From: JABMOV01 sp964654545
GTDB taxonomy: Bacteria; Fidelibacterota; Marinisomatia; Marinisomatales; JABMOV01
Reading direction: 5' to 3'
NCBI GenBank assembly: GCA_964654545.1
Contig: CAZZIU010000006.1
Coordinates: 62,001-126,000 of the forward strand
DNA: 64,000 nucleotides
Below, piece by piece: positions 36,698-45,795 of this stretch. Below the pieces are notes generated by a model. That model was not told the origin of the DNA and did no database searches. It was given only the letters and a program-made list of their open reading frames with translations. Position 1 is the first letter of the stretch, and each line of letters starts with the position of its first letter. Position numbers and translations under genes: made by a program.

Positions 36698-37557
36698 TGG
36701 AATATTATCGCCCAACCAGTTTTGATGATCTACAAAATCGAATGTCAAAAATCAACGGACAAACAACCACGATTTTAGCAGGTGGAACAGACGTAATTCC
36801 CCGCTGGGAATTGGATGAAACCAATAAACCGGGAGTCATCGTTGATATAAAAAAAATTCCCCAACTGTCTGGCATTGAAGAAGACAAGGAATTTGTTACG
36901 ATAGGTGCACTGACTACAATTCAGGAAATAAAAAATTCTGCCATACTGCAGAAACATTTTTCTGCAATCGCACAAGCGGCGGACCAATTTGCCGGTGTAC
37001 AAATTCGTCATCGGGCGACCATCGGTGGTAATATTTGCAATGCGTCACCGGCAGGCGATTTATTACCGGGACTGTATGCACACAATGGGGAATTGACACT
37101 GGTTGGAGAAAATGGAAAGCGATCAATTTCGATTGTTGATTTTATTAGGGCACCTGGAAAGACAGCAATTAAACCTCATGAAATTTTGACGTCAATCAAA
37201 TTGAAAAAGGAGGGTGAGAAGTCGATTTTCTATAAATTAGGGCTAAGGCAATCCATGGCCATTTCTGTGGTCAATTTTGCTATCGCTTACGCGAGAAATT
37301 CTGACGGGGAATATGTATCCCTCACTATTGCTGCCGGTTCGGTGGCGCCCACCATCGTATATTTAAAGGATGTTGCGAAATCAGTATTGGCGGGGAAAAC
37401 CGTTGAAGAATCAATTGAATTAGTGGGAAATGATATCAATCCAATTGATGATATTCGTGCAACGGGGAATTATCGCTGTAGGGCGTTGAAAAATGTGTTG
37501 GGTTATTATTTCAGATACGATCTGGATAGTGCTGCTATGGACATGAACGGTCACTAA
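36697..37557 (+). CDS. xdhB: Molybdenum hydroxylase FAD-binding subunit (XdhB/CoxM type)
   Basis: 286 residues from the ATG that overlaps the small-subunit stop (TAATG). Typical CO-dehydrogenase flavoprotein layout: PTSFDDLQNRM at the N-terminus, ILAGGTDVIPRWE (FAD pyrophosphate loop), VDIKKIPQLSGIEE, IGALTTIQEI, QIRHRATIGGNICNASPAGDLLP (second FAD motif), and the C-terminal RCRALKNVLG. Completes, with the genes at 27543 and 36221, a three-subunit purine hydroxylase. A 92-base gap to ygfK follows; it holds two very short open frames (9 and 27 codons) with no evidence of use. Confidence 0.92.
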   Translation: MEYYRPTSFDDLQNRMSKINGQTTTILAGGTDVIPRWELDETNKPGVIVDIKKIPQLSGIEEDKEFVTIGALTTIQEIKNSAILQKHFSAIAQAADQFAGVQIRHRATIGGNICNASPAGDLLPGLYAHNGELTLVGENGKRSISIVDFIRAPGKTAIKPHEILTSIKLKKEGEKSIFYKLGLRQSMAISVVNFAIAYARNSDGEYVSLTIAAGSVAPTIVYLKDVAKSVLAGKTVEESIELVGNDINPIDDIRATGNYRCRALKNVLGYYFRYDLDSAAMDMNGH

Positions 37558-37649
37558 GAAATGGAACCACAACATCACAATGGGTAATAATTTGGAGACT
37601 AAACCCTTTGCTGAAATTGGTGCTCTTCGCGGTTTCGTGGTAAACGTTT

Positions 37650-40600
37650 ATGTCGGATAAACTTTACCCCATCGAATTGCCCCATTTACTTTCATGGATA
37701 CTGGATGAAGAAAAATCCGGGTCCATTTTTGGTATTACCAAAGAATTATTTTTTACGCCAAAATCCAATGATGTCTTCCGCATGCGACGCTACGGACAGC
37801 TCATGGAAACACCCATTGGTGTTGCTGCCGGTCCCCACAGTCAGATGTCCCAGAATATTGTGTTGGCCTGGCTCATGGGTGCCCGCTATATCGAACTCAA
37901 AACGGTCCAAACCCTGGATGAACTGAATGTATCCAAACCGTGTATCGATATGCAGGATGAAGGCTACAACTGTGAATGGTCCCAGGAACTAAAATTGCGC
38001 CAATCATTCTCTGAATATCTCAATGCCTGGATAATCATTCATATTTTAAAGGACAAATTTCATTGGGTGAATCCGGATGAAATCGGTGGCATCTTTAACA
38101 TGAGCGTGGGTTACAATTTATCTGGTATCAAAAATGCCAATGTGCAGGATTTTCTAAATTCCATGGAAAATTGTGAACCGGATTTGCAGAAGCGATTGGA
38201 CCAAATTTCATCAATCTATCCCCATGTGAAAAATTTGAATATTCCCAGTAGGATTTCTGATAACCTCACCCTCTCCACAATGCATGGCTGCCCACCGGAT
38301 GAAATTGAAGCGATCGGCAATTATTTAATCGAAGAGCGTGGGTATCAAACGACAATCAAACTGAACCCAACACTTTTGGGGCCTGATCGACTCCGGGATA
38401 TTCTCTATACTCATCTGGGATTCACGAATATTGTGGTTCCCGACGGAGCATTCGAGCACGATTTAAAATATCATGATGCTATCAAACTCATTAATAATTT
38501 GCAGCAAAAAGCAAGTGGTAAAGGTGTGGGTTTTGGACTCAAACTCACCAACACACTGGAAGTGGACAATAACAAATCCGTGTTTCCGAATAAAGAAACC
38601 ATGATGTACATGAGTGGCCGGGCGCTCCATCCCATCAGTATCAACCTGGCAGCACAACTCCAGCAGGATTTTGGTGGAAAACTTGACATATCCTTTTCCG
38701 CCGGTGTGGATGCATTCAACATTGTGGACGTATTGGCTGGTGGATTAAAACCGATAACCGTTTGCACCGATATTCTCAAACCGGGTGGGTATACGAGGCT
38801 GGCCCAATATCTCATTGAAATCGAAACCCGCATTGCATCAACTAATGCAAAATCTATTGATGATTTCATTTCCGCCGCGGATGGCCAAACGCACGGCGTG
38901 GATGCAGCAAAAAACAATCTGAATCAGTATGCATCCGATGTGTTATCACAACCGGCTTATCAAAAAGATCGCATCCATTTTGATTCCATAAAAACACATC
39001 GTGAATTAACTGCATTTGATTGTGTAAAAGCTCCCTGCATCGAAAATTGCGCCACCGATCAGCATATCCCGGAATATTTATATCAGATTGCAAATGGGAA
39101 TGTGGATAAAGCTTATCAAACCATTATTGATACCAATCCCATGCCCGGAGTCACCGGATCCGTGTGCGATCATTTGTGTCAGTTCAAATGCACCCGAAAT
39201 AATCTGGACAATACTTTACTCATTCGTGAAATCAAACGATTTGCCACTGATAATCACAAGCAATCTGCGCCATCACCGAAAGAAAAAAATGGTAAATCAG
39301 TAGCGATAATCGGTGCGGGTCCATCTGGACTTTCCTGTGCCTATTTTTTAGCGCTGGATGGATTTAAAGCAGATATTTTTGAAGCAAAATCATTTTCCGG
39401 CGGAATGGTTTCCGCATCCATTCCTGTTTTTAGATTGTCTGATGACAGCATCAAAAATGATTTGGATCTGGTGAAATCCGTGGGTGTAAACATTCATTAT
39501 AATTCACCGATTTCTAAAAACGAATTTGATGAGCTACGGCGGGAATACAATTATATTTTCTTGGCCGCCGGTGCGCAAGCCAATAAAAAATTGCGCATTC
39601 CCGGTGAAGCATTGCCGGGCGTCATTGAACCCTTAACATTTCTATCAAAAATCCGAGCCGGCGAAACTATCGAGGTAGGTAAAAGTGTAGCAGTCATTGG
39701 TGGAGGAAACACAGCCATGGATGCCGCCAGAACGTCCCGGCGATTGGGGGCTAACGTTACCATTGTATACCGCCGCACCATGAAAGAAATGCCCGCCGAT
39801 ATCCATGAAATCATTGCGGCGATTGAAGAAGGTATCCAGCTTATCGAATTGGCAAATCCGGAAATCATATCACAAAATATAAATGGGTCACTGAACCTAA
39901 CCTGCTCCAAAAATATGTTGGGAAAAATCGATGCTAGCGGCAGGGCACAGCCTGTGAAAATTGATGGGTCTGAGTTTGATTTGGAATTTGATATGATTAT
40001 TCCCTCAATTGGCCAGGACATTATTTTGGATTTTGTGGATTGGGATGATTTGCAGGTGAACACTAATACCAATGAGACAAAACTCAAAAACGTTTTTGCT
40101 GGTGGAGATGTGGTTCGTGGTGCCTCGTCTGTGATCAATGCAGTTGGGGATGGACATCGTGCAGCGAGGAATATCATTGAACAATCAGATATCGCCGTAG
40201 GACCTAATACCAATGGTTACTCCATGCGACTAGATAAATTTGAATATCAGAAAAAATTGGCTTTAAGAGAACCCGGTTTGGGTACACCCATGTTGCCGGC
40301 GGCTGAGCGAATCAATTTTGAAGAATTGACACGGACACTTACAACGGATGAGGCAAAGCAAGAAGCCGATCGCTGTTTACTCTGTGATGATGTTTGTGAT
40401 ATTTGTGTGAGTGTTTGTCCTAATCTGTCGAATCTATCATTTATGGCTGAACCAAAATCGTATCCGGTTTATGAAGTGGAAGAATCAAATAGAGGTATTT
40501 CCGCCCATGAAATGGACAAATTTTCTGTCGGCCAGCGTCCACAAATTTTGAATATATCGGATTTCTGCAACGAGTGCGGCAATTGTACAACATTTTGTCC

Positions 40601-40925
40601 GACCGCTGGTGATCCGTACAAAACAAAACCACTTTTCCACCTAGCACAAGCAGCCTTTGAAGAGTCTGAAAAGGGCTATTTCTTTATAGACAACGAATTG
40701 CATCATAAATCAAATGGCCAAATATCAGTTTTAAAATTAAGTGGACATAAATTTCGCTATATGAATGCACAAGTGGATTTGGAAATTGATTCCGGTTCTT
40801 ATGAAGTGCTTAATGGATCCATGTTAAATGGAAAATCAAAAGTGACATTATCACATATGATGGAAATGATATTTTTATTTGAAAATACCAACCACCTCGC
40901 GCTTCTAAGGAGCATGGAAGATTGA
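37650..40925 (+). CDS. ygfK: YgfK-family Fe-S flavoprotein (putative selenate reductase subunit)
   Basis: 1091 residues (E. coli YgfK about 1032). N-terminal third is a dihydropyrimidine/dihydroorotate dehydrogenase-like barrel (METPIGVAAGPHSQMSQNIV, YIELKTVQTLDELN, LSTMHGCPPDEIEAI). The middle is a GltD-like module: cysteine cluster APCIENCATDQHIPEYL and GSVCDHLCQFKCTR, FAD site VAIIGAGPSGLSCAYFLA, NAD(P) site VAVIGGGNTAMDAARTSRRLG, and YRRTMKEMPAD. C-terminal cysteine groups CLLCDDVCDICVSVCP and CNECGNCTTFCPTAGDP can hold 4Fe-4S clusters. It may reduce a ring of a purine intermediate or funnel electrons; the selenate label is historical. Stop codon in-frame nine bases upstream fixes the start. 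Confidence 0.9.
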   Translation: MSDKLYPIELPHLLSWILDEEKSGSIFGITKELFFTPKSNDVFRMRRYGQLMETPIGVAAGPHSQMSQNIVLAWLMGARYIELKTVQTLDELNVSKPCIDMQDEGYNCEWSQELKLRQSFSEYLNAWIIIHILKDKFHWVNPDEIGGIFNMSVGYNLSGIKNANVQDFLNSMENCEPDLQKRLDQISSIYPHVKNLNIPSRISDNLTLSTMHGCPPDEIEAIGNYLIEERGYQTTIKLNPTLLGPDRLRDILYTHLGFTNIVVPDGAFEHDLKYHDAIKLINNLQQKASGKGVGFGLKLTNTLEVDNNKSVFPNKETMMYMSGRALHPISINLAAQLQQDFGGKLDISFSAGVDAFNIVDVLAGGLKPITVCTDILKPGGYTRLAQYLIEIETRIASTNAKSIDDFISAADGQTHGVDAAKNNLNQYASDVLSQPAYQKDRIHFDSIKTHRELTAFDCVKAPCIENCATDQHIPEYLYQIANGNVDKAYQTIIDTNPMPGVTGSVCDHLCQFKCTRNNLDNTLLIREIKRFATDNHKQSAPSPKEKNGKSVAIIGAGPSGLSCAYFLALDGFKADIFEAKSFSGGMVSASIPVFRLSDDSIKNDLDLVKSVGVNIHYNSPISKNEFDELRREYNYIFLAAGAQANKKLRIPGEALPGVIEPLTFLSKIRAGETIEVGKSVAVIGGGNTAMDAARTSRRLGANVTIVYRRTMKEMPADIHEIIAAIEEGIQLIELANPEIISQNINGSLNLTCSKNMLGKIDASGRAQPVKIDGSEFDLEFDMIIPSIGQDIILDFVDWDDLQVNTNTNETKLKNVFAGGDVVRGASSVINAVGDGHRAARNIIEQSDIAVGPNTNGYSMRLDKFEYQKKLALREPGLGTPMLPAAERINFEELTRTLTTDEAKQEADRCLLCDDVCDICVSVCPNLSNLSFMAEPKSYPVYEVEESNRGISAHEMDKFSVGQRPQILNISDFCNECGNCTTFCPTAGDPYKTKPLFHLAQAAFEESEKGYFFIDNELHHKSNGQISVLKLSGHKFRYMNAQVDLEIDSGSYEVLNGSMLNGKSKVTLSHMMEMIFLFENTNHLALLRSMED

Positions 40926-42319
40926 GGACCATTTTAATTAAAAATCCCTTACTGGTTGCCACAATGAATGACGCCAGAGAGGAATTCCACGGCGGTCATG
41001 TTTATATCGAAAACGATAAAATTCAGTCGCTTGGTCGCCAGGAGTTTTCTGGAACTGCGGATACCATCATTGATGGGAAAAACATGGTGATTTTGCCGGG
41101 ATTTATCAATACCCATCATCATTTATTCCAGACCCTTACACGCAATATTCCCCTCATGCAGAATTTGCCTTTATTTGGCTGGTTGACCAACCATTATGAA
41201 ATCTGGCGTGAATTGACCAGAGATGCAGTTAGCGTTAGTGCGAAAACCGGACTTCTGGAATTGATGAAATCCGGCGTCACAACCAGCTCAGATCATTTGT
41301 ACTTATTCCCGGCTCAATCAGCCGATGATTTAGTTGATGCGGAAATTGAAAGTGCCAAAGAAATGGGCATTCGATTCCAACCCACACGCGGTTCCATGTC
41401 CCTGGGGAAATCTCAAGGCGGACTGCCACCGGATGATACGGTTCAATCGGAAAAAGTAATCCAGGATGATACGGAACGATTACTCCAAAAATATCATGAT
41501 GAATCCCATGGCTCAATGATCCGGATATCCCTGGCACCTTGCTCGCCCTTTTCTGTAACGGCAGAACTCATGAAATCCACGGCTGAATTCGCATTGGCAA
41601 ACGGATTGCAAATGCATACCCATTTAGCCGAAACATTGGATGAGGAAAAATTTTGTATTGAGACTTTCGGAGCACGTCCAGCCGACTATATTGACACCTT
41701 GGGTTGGATGAATGGAAATGCATGGTTTGCTCACTCAATTCATTTAAATGAAGATGAAATAAAACGCATGGGCGAAACGGGGGCAGGAGTAAGTCACTGT
41801 CCTTCATCAAACATGCGACTGGGAAGTGGTATTGCCCGTATTTCTGAAATGCTGGAAGCGGGGGTTCCGGTTAGCCTGGGTGTGGATGGAAGTGCATCAA
41901 ATGATTCCAGTAATATGCTCATGGAGATCCGAAATGCCTTGCTGCTCTCACGACTGCAAGAAGAGAAATACTGGCTTGCGGCCAGGGATGTATTTTGGAT
42001 GGCTACGCGAGGTGGTGCGAACGTATTGGGCCGCGATGATATTGGACAATTAACGGTTGGCAAACAGGCCGATCTTGCCCTTTTCTCCCTGGAATCATTG
42101 GAGTACGCTGGAGGGATGTCAGATCCGCTTGCAGCATTAGCATTTTCTGTTAGAACAAGTCCGGTAGATACATTAATCATCAATGGACAACTGAGAATTA
42201 TCAATGGTCAATCAAAAATGGATGAAAATGCATTAGTCCATGAACATAATGCAATCGCCAACTCAATGATTAAGAAGGCCCATCAAAAAACCGGGATAGA
42301 TTTTGTGAAATTGGCGTGA
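40922..42319 (+). CDS. 8-oxoguanine deaminase
   Basis: 465 residues from a TTG start backed by AAGGAG nine bases upstream. Cytosine-deaminase-like amidohydrolase with PGFINTHHHLFQTLTRNIP, GVTTSSDHLYLFP, RFQPTRGSMSLGKSQGGLPP, LAPCSPFSVTAELM, HTHLAETLDEE, AHSIHL, SHCPSSNMRLGSGIA and GVDGSASNDSSN. These blocks are those of the characterised 8-oxoguanine deaminase group (product urate), rather than SsnA or guanine deaminase; AtzB-like triazine hydrolases are close relatives. It would convert oxidised guanine to urate, feeding the pathway. Sits exactly where E. coli has ssnA (between ygfK and ygfM), while the ssnA here is at 29798. Confidence 0.85.
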   Translation: MRTILIKNPLLVATMNDAREEFHGGHVYIENDKIQSLGRQEFSGTADTIIDGKNMVILPGFINTHHHLFQTLTRNIPLMQNLPLFGWLTNHYEIWRELTRDAVSVSAKTGLLELMKSGVTTSSDHLYLFPAQSADDLVDAEIESAKEMGIRFQPTRGSMSLGKSQGGLPPDDTVQSEKVIQDDTERLLQKYHDESHGSMIRISLAPCSPFSVTAELMKSTAEFALANGLQMHTHLAETLDEEKFCIETFGARPADYIDTLGWMNGNAWFAHSIHLNEDEIKRMGETGAGVSHCPSSNMRLGSGIARISEMLEAGVPVSLGVDGSASNDSSNMLMEIRNALLLSRLQEEKYWLAARDVFWMATRGGANVLGRDDIGQLTVGKQADLALFSLESLEYAGGMSDPLAALAFSVRTSPVDTLIINGQLRIINGQSKMDENALVHEHNAIANSMIKKAHQKTGIDFVKLA

Positions 42320-43047
42320 TGTGGAATTCGATTAAAAATATTATTATGCCAGATTCATTGTCTGCTGCATTCCGGGACAGTCAAAAGGAGGGGACAGCAT
42401 TGTTTTCCGGAGGGAGCTATCTCACAGCACAAAAAAATCCATCTATCACATCTCTAATCGATATTAACTCACTCGTAGACAATGGAATTGCTGTTGAAAA
42501 TAATTCATGTGTTATTGGTGCCGGGGTAACGTTGCAGGAGTTATGTGATTTTCTCTTGGAAAAGCACGTGCTTGATAAGCTTGTGACCGCAATTCAGTAT
42601 TCCTGTCCATCCCTGCAGATACGAAATCAAAGAACCATCGGTGGCGAAATTGGGTATGGACGTACCAATTCGGAAGTGCTGGTAATGTTGCATGCAATGG
42701 ATGCTACACTTACAGTGATGAGAGAGAAAGAAACAACCCTGGCATTAAGAGAATGGGATGGTAAAGGAATCGTTAGTCAGTTGCATATTGCGTCGGATTT
42801 AACAACAGATTTATTGCGTTTTTCACTCCTTACATCAGCGCCTGCATTTGTTATTTGTGCCATGTGCAATACCGATCGCGAGACCGACTTTGCAATAGGT
42901 GGCAGGATTAATCATATCCATGTGATGGGAAATAACAACAACTTGATTGAGTCCTTCCCTGATTTTCCGAATGATCACTATGGATCCAGTGAGTATAAAA
43001 CATCCCTGGTGAAAACCGCAATTCAAAGGATGACAAAAAATAAATGA
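42319..43047 (+). CDS. ygfM: YgfM-like FAD-binding subunit of molybdenum hydroxylase
   Basis: 242 residues from ATG at 42319 (TGATG overlap with the upstream stop); a GTG one codon earlier is possible. CO-dehydrogenase flavoprotein type but shorter than XdhB: LFSGGSYLTAQKNP in the first FAD loop position, IGAGVTLQELCDFL, and LQIRNQRTIGGEIGYGRTNSEVLVML for the second loop. The C-terminal domain is reduced. E. coli ygfM precedes xdhD in the same way. Partner of the XdhD-like subunit at 43513 and the small subunit at 43044, overlapping the latter by four bases. Confidence 0.87.
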   Translation: MWNSIKNIIMPDSLSAAFRDSQKEGTALFSGGSYLTAQKNPSITSLIDINSLVDNGIAVENNSCVIGAGVTLQELCDFLLEKHVLDKLVTAIQYSCPSLQIRNQRTIGGEIGYGRTNSEVLVMLHAMDATLTVMREKETTLALREWDGKGIVSQLHIASDLTTDLLRFSLLTSAPAFVICAMCNTDRETDFAIGGRINHIHVMGNNNNLIESFPDFPNDHYGSSEYKTSLVKTAIQRMTKNK

Positions 43048-43502
43048 TCCATTTTACACTTAATGGGAAAGAAATAGCAGCCGATTGCCATCCCGGGATG
43101 ACATTGTTTGATTATCTTCGTGAAAATGAGGTATTCAGTGTCAAATATGGTTCTGATTTTGGCGAAACGGGTGCCGACGCTGTACTCATTGATGATAGGG
43201 TCTTCAATGCATCCATGGTGTTAATGCATACCGTAAATGGCAAAAGCGTGGAAACGGCTGAATCTTTCGCTTCAGGAAATCAGATCCATCCTTTGCAAAA
43301 TTTATTTATTGAAGAAGGTGCAATTCAGTGCGGTTATTGTACACCTGGGATGATTTTGGCAATTGAATCGTTAATAAGAATCGGAAAACACGTAACGGAA
43401 CAAGACGTGCGGGAAGCATTGGCCGGTGTGTATTGCCGTTGTACCGGATACGTAAAACCATTAAAAGCTGCAATGAAATACCTATCGGCAAACGGAAGTT
43501 GA
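43044..43502 (+). CDS. 2Fe-2S subunit of XdhD-type hydroxylase, first cluster lost
   Basis: 152 residues, full length for the CoxS-like small subunit. The helical-domain cluster is intact (C96, C99, C131, C133: IQCGYCTPGM ... YCRCTGY). The plant-ferredoxin-type domain keeps its sequence frame but has lost all four ligands: aligned with the canonical subunit at 36221, positions C44/C49/C52/C64 are S37/T42/D45/S57 here (GSDFGETGADAVLI). The N-terminal domain of E. coli XdhD, fused there to the molybdenum subunit, is from memory also degenerate at this site. Hence this enzyme probably has a single 2Fe-2S cluster and a shortened or redirected electron path. Confidence 0.88.
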   Translation: MIHFTLNGKEIAADCHPGMTLFDYLRENEVFSVKYGSDFGETGADAVLIDDRVFNASMVLMHTVNGKSVETAESFASGNQIHPLQNLFIEEGAIQCGYCTPGMILAIESLIRIGKHVTEQDVREALAGVYCRCTGYVKPLKAAMKYLSANGS

Positions 43503-43512
43503 GGAGACGGTT

Positions 43513-45795
43513 ATGAAAGTCGTTGGACAGAAAACCCGACGTGTGGATGGCATTGCACTTGCCAAGGGTAAACCCGTTTTTGCCGATGATGTGCCGAAAA
43601 AAGATTTTTTGTATGCCAAGATTTTGCATAGTCCCCACGCACATGCAAGAATAAAATCCGTTGAAAAATCAAATGCCTTGGCCGTTGAGGGAATAATTAC
43701 AATTCTAACCCATGAAGATTTCCCAATTCACTATTACACCACGGCGGGACAGGGATACCCGGAGCCATCGCCGCGTGATACACGTATCTTTGATGATACG
43801 GTTCGCTATGTAGGAGATCGCATCGCAGTTGTGGCTGGTGAATCGTTGGAAGCGGTGGAGAAAGCAATCAACCTTATCAAGGTGGATTATGAACCTTTAG
43901 AAGCAATTTTTGATATGCGGGAATCTGTAGGCAATGAAACGGTCATTCATCCTGGCAAAGAAGGGTTTAGCTTCCTCCATGATGCCAGGCGCAATATTAC
44001 CGCGAATATAGATGAAGAAATCGGGAATGTGGAATTGGGTTTTTCGCATTCAACACATGTTTTTTCCGGCACGTACACCACACCGTATGCCCAGCAATGC
44101 AGTATCGAACCCCACATAACGCTCACATGGTATGATGAGAATGATCGTCTCACTATACGTACTGCCACTCAGGTACCGTATCATGTACGTCGAATTGTTG
44201 GTGAAGTACTTGATATACCGGTGGGAAAAATCCGCGTGATAAAACCACGAATTGGTGGGGGATTTGGCGGGAAACAGGAAATATTAAATGAAGAAATCTG
44301 TGCAGCTGTTACGGTTAAAACAGGTAAGCCGTGCCGCATGGAATATACGAGAGAAGAAGAATTCTACGCCGCCCGTTCACGTCATCCACAGCAGGTTACA
44401 CTTACCATTGGCTTAAACGATGATTTGACTATGAATGCCATTGATATGGATATTCTGCAAAATTCCGGTGGCTATGGTCCACACTCGCTTACGGTAATGT
44501 CCGTGACTGCCAGTAAAACGCTGGCATTGTACCGATCCCCCAATATTCGCGTTCGTGCGAATTCTGTATATACCAATTTGCCACCTGCAGGAGCCTACCG
44601 TGGCTATGGCGCCCCTCAAGGATTTTTTGCATTGGAATCCCTTATGGATGAAATCGCAGAGAATCTGAAGGTTGATCCTATTGCATTGCGAAAGAAGAAT
44701 TATTTTGTTGAAGGAGAGGAAGTTCCTATTGCGAAAGTACTTGGCGAGGGCCGGGAGGGCTACCCCGTTATTTTGCACTCTACTGGAATCAACGCATGTA
44801 TCGATCGCGGACGTGATTTAATCGGATGGAACAGCAAACCCAAAACAGAGAATTCAAGCGTAATAAAACGAGGCCTTGGATTGGCAACGGTTGCACAAGC
44901 ATCTGGAATTGCCGGAATTGATATGGGTTCGGTTTATATGAAAATGAATGAAGACGGCAGTTTCAATCTGAATGTAGGTGCCACGGACATCGGAACAGGT
45001 TCAGACACGGCTTTAGCGCAAATTGCAGCGGAAGTGCTGGAGGTATCGGTTGATGAAATCATTGTTATTTCATCTGATACGGATACCACCCCATTCGATA
45101 CCGGTGCCTATGCCTCCAGTACGACCTATATTTCCGGTGGCGCTGTGAAAAAAGTGGCGGAAGAAATCCGTCAGCAGATTCTGGATCAGGGGAGAAAAAT
45201 TCTGGGAGTTGATGAAGCAGATATAGTTAACAATTATGTGGTTGCTTCAACAGGAATAAAAATCTCCTATCAGGATATCTGTACCAAATCATTTTATACT
45301 GACCATCAAAAACAAATTCAGGCCGTTGCATCCAAATTGAGTTATGATAGTCCACCGCCATTTAATGCCACTTTCGCGGATGTATCGGTGGATACTGAGA
45401 CGGGATTCGTGACAGTGAATAAAATTGTTTCCGTAACAGATTCGGGACAAGTCATAAACCCGCAGATGGCAGAAGGGCAAGCGGAAGGGGCAATTCCTCA
45501 ATCGTTGGGTATGGCACTGAGCGAGTACATGATTTTTGATGATCATGGAAGAGCTATCAATAGAAATTTCGAAGATTATCATATATACACCTCTATTGAT
45601 ATGCCGGAGATTATTGCTGAATTTGTGCATACCGATGAACCCACCGGTCCATTTGGGGCGAAAGCGGTGGCGGAAATTCCAATAAATGGACCGGCACCTG
45701 CAGTCGCCAATGCCTTATACAATGCCTGCGGAGTGCGAATGCGTGAATTACCAATTACGCCTGAAAAGGTGTTGAAGGCTTTGAAAGGTGTCTAA
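43513..45795 (+). CDS. xdhD: XdhD-type molybdenum hydroxylase large subunit
   Basis: 760 residues, with GAGGAG just before the ATG. Molybdopterin motifs: ILHSPHAHARIKSVE, ATQVPYHVRRIVGEVLDIP, GGGFGGKQEILNE, GAYRGYGAPQGFFALE, GATDIGTGSDTALAQIAAEV, YASSTTYISGG and GPFGAKAVAEIPI with the catalytic Glu. At the position of xanthine oxidase Glu802 there is Gln255, unlike the XdhA-like paralogue (E237), so the substrate is probably not hypoxanthine/xanthine in the usual orientation. E. coli XdhD carries the small subunit as N-terminal fusion; here it is separate. Works with the subunits at 42319 and 43044, likely with a selenium-modified cofactor. Confidence 0.88.
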   Translation: MKVVGQKTRRVDGIALAKGKPVFADDVPKKDFLYAKILHSPHAHARIKSVEKSNALAVEGIITILTHEDFPIHYYTTAGQGYPEPSPRDTRIFDDTVRYVGDRIAVVAGESLEAVEKAINLIKVDYEPLEAIFDMRESVGNETVIHPGKEGFSFLHDARRNITANIDEEIGNVELGFSHSTHVFSGTYTTPYAQQCSIEPHITLTWYDENDRLTIRTATQVPYHVRRIVGEVLDIPVGKIRVIKPRIGGGFGGKQEILNEEICAAVTVKTGKPCRMEYTREEEFYAARSRHPQQVTLTIGLNDDLTMNAIDMDILQNSGGYGPHSLTVMSVTASKTLALYRSPNIRVRANSVYTNLPPAGAYRGYGAPQGFFALESLMDEIAENLKVDPIALRKKNYFVEGEEVPIAKVLGEGREGYPVILHSTGINACIDRGRDLIGWNSKPKTENSSVIKRGLGLATVAQASGIAGIDMGSVYMKMNEDGSFNLNVGATDIGTGSDTALAQIAAEVLEVSVDEIIVISSDTDTTPFDTGAYASSTTYISGGAVKKVAEEIRQQILDQGRKILGVDEADIVNNYVVASTGIKISYQDICTKSFYTDHQKQIQAVASKLSYDSPPPFNATFADVSVDTETGFVTVNKIVSVTDSGQVINPQMAEGQAEGAIPQSLGMALSEYMIFDDHGRAINRNFEDYHIYTSIDMPEIIAEFVHTDEPTGPFGAKAVAEIPINGPAPAVANALYNACGVRMRELPITPEKVLKALKGV

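Noticed and set aside
37580..37660. 27-codon open frame (MGNNLETKPFAEIG...) overlapping the ygfK start
   Set aside because: Too short to judge, no Shine-Dalgarno, and it overlaps ygfK out of frame; a leader peptide is possible but unsupported.
42319..43502. Idea that the Cys-less small subunit is a pseudogene
   Set aside because: Full length, intact second cluster, good overlaps with both neighbours and similar degeneration remembered for E. coli XdhD argue for a functional protein.
43513..45795. Carbon monoxide dehydrogenase large subunit (CoxL)
   Set aside because: The CoxL active-site loop AYRCSFR is absent; the loop here is AYRGYGAPQ and the context is purine breakdown.
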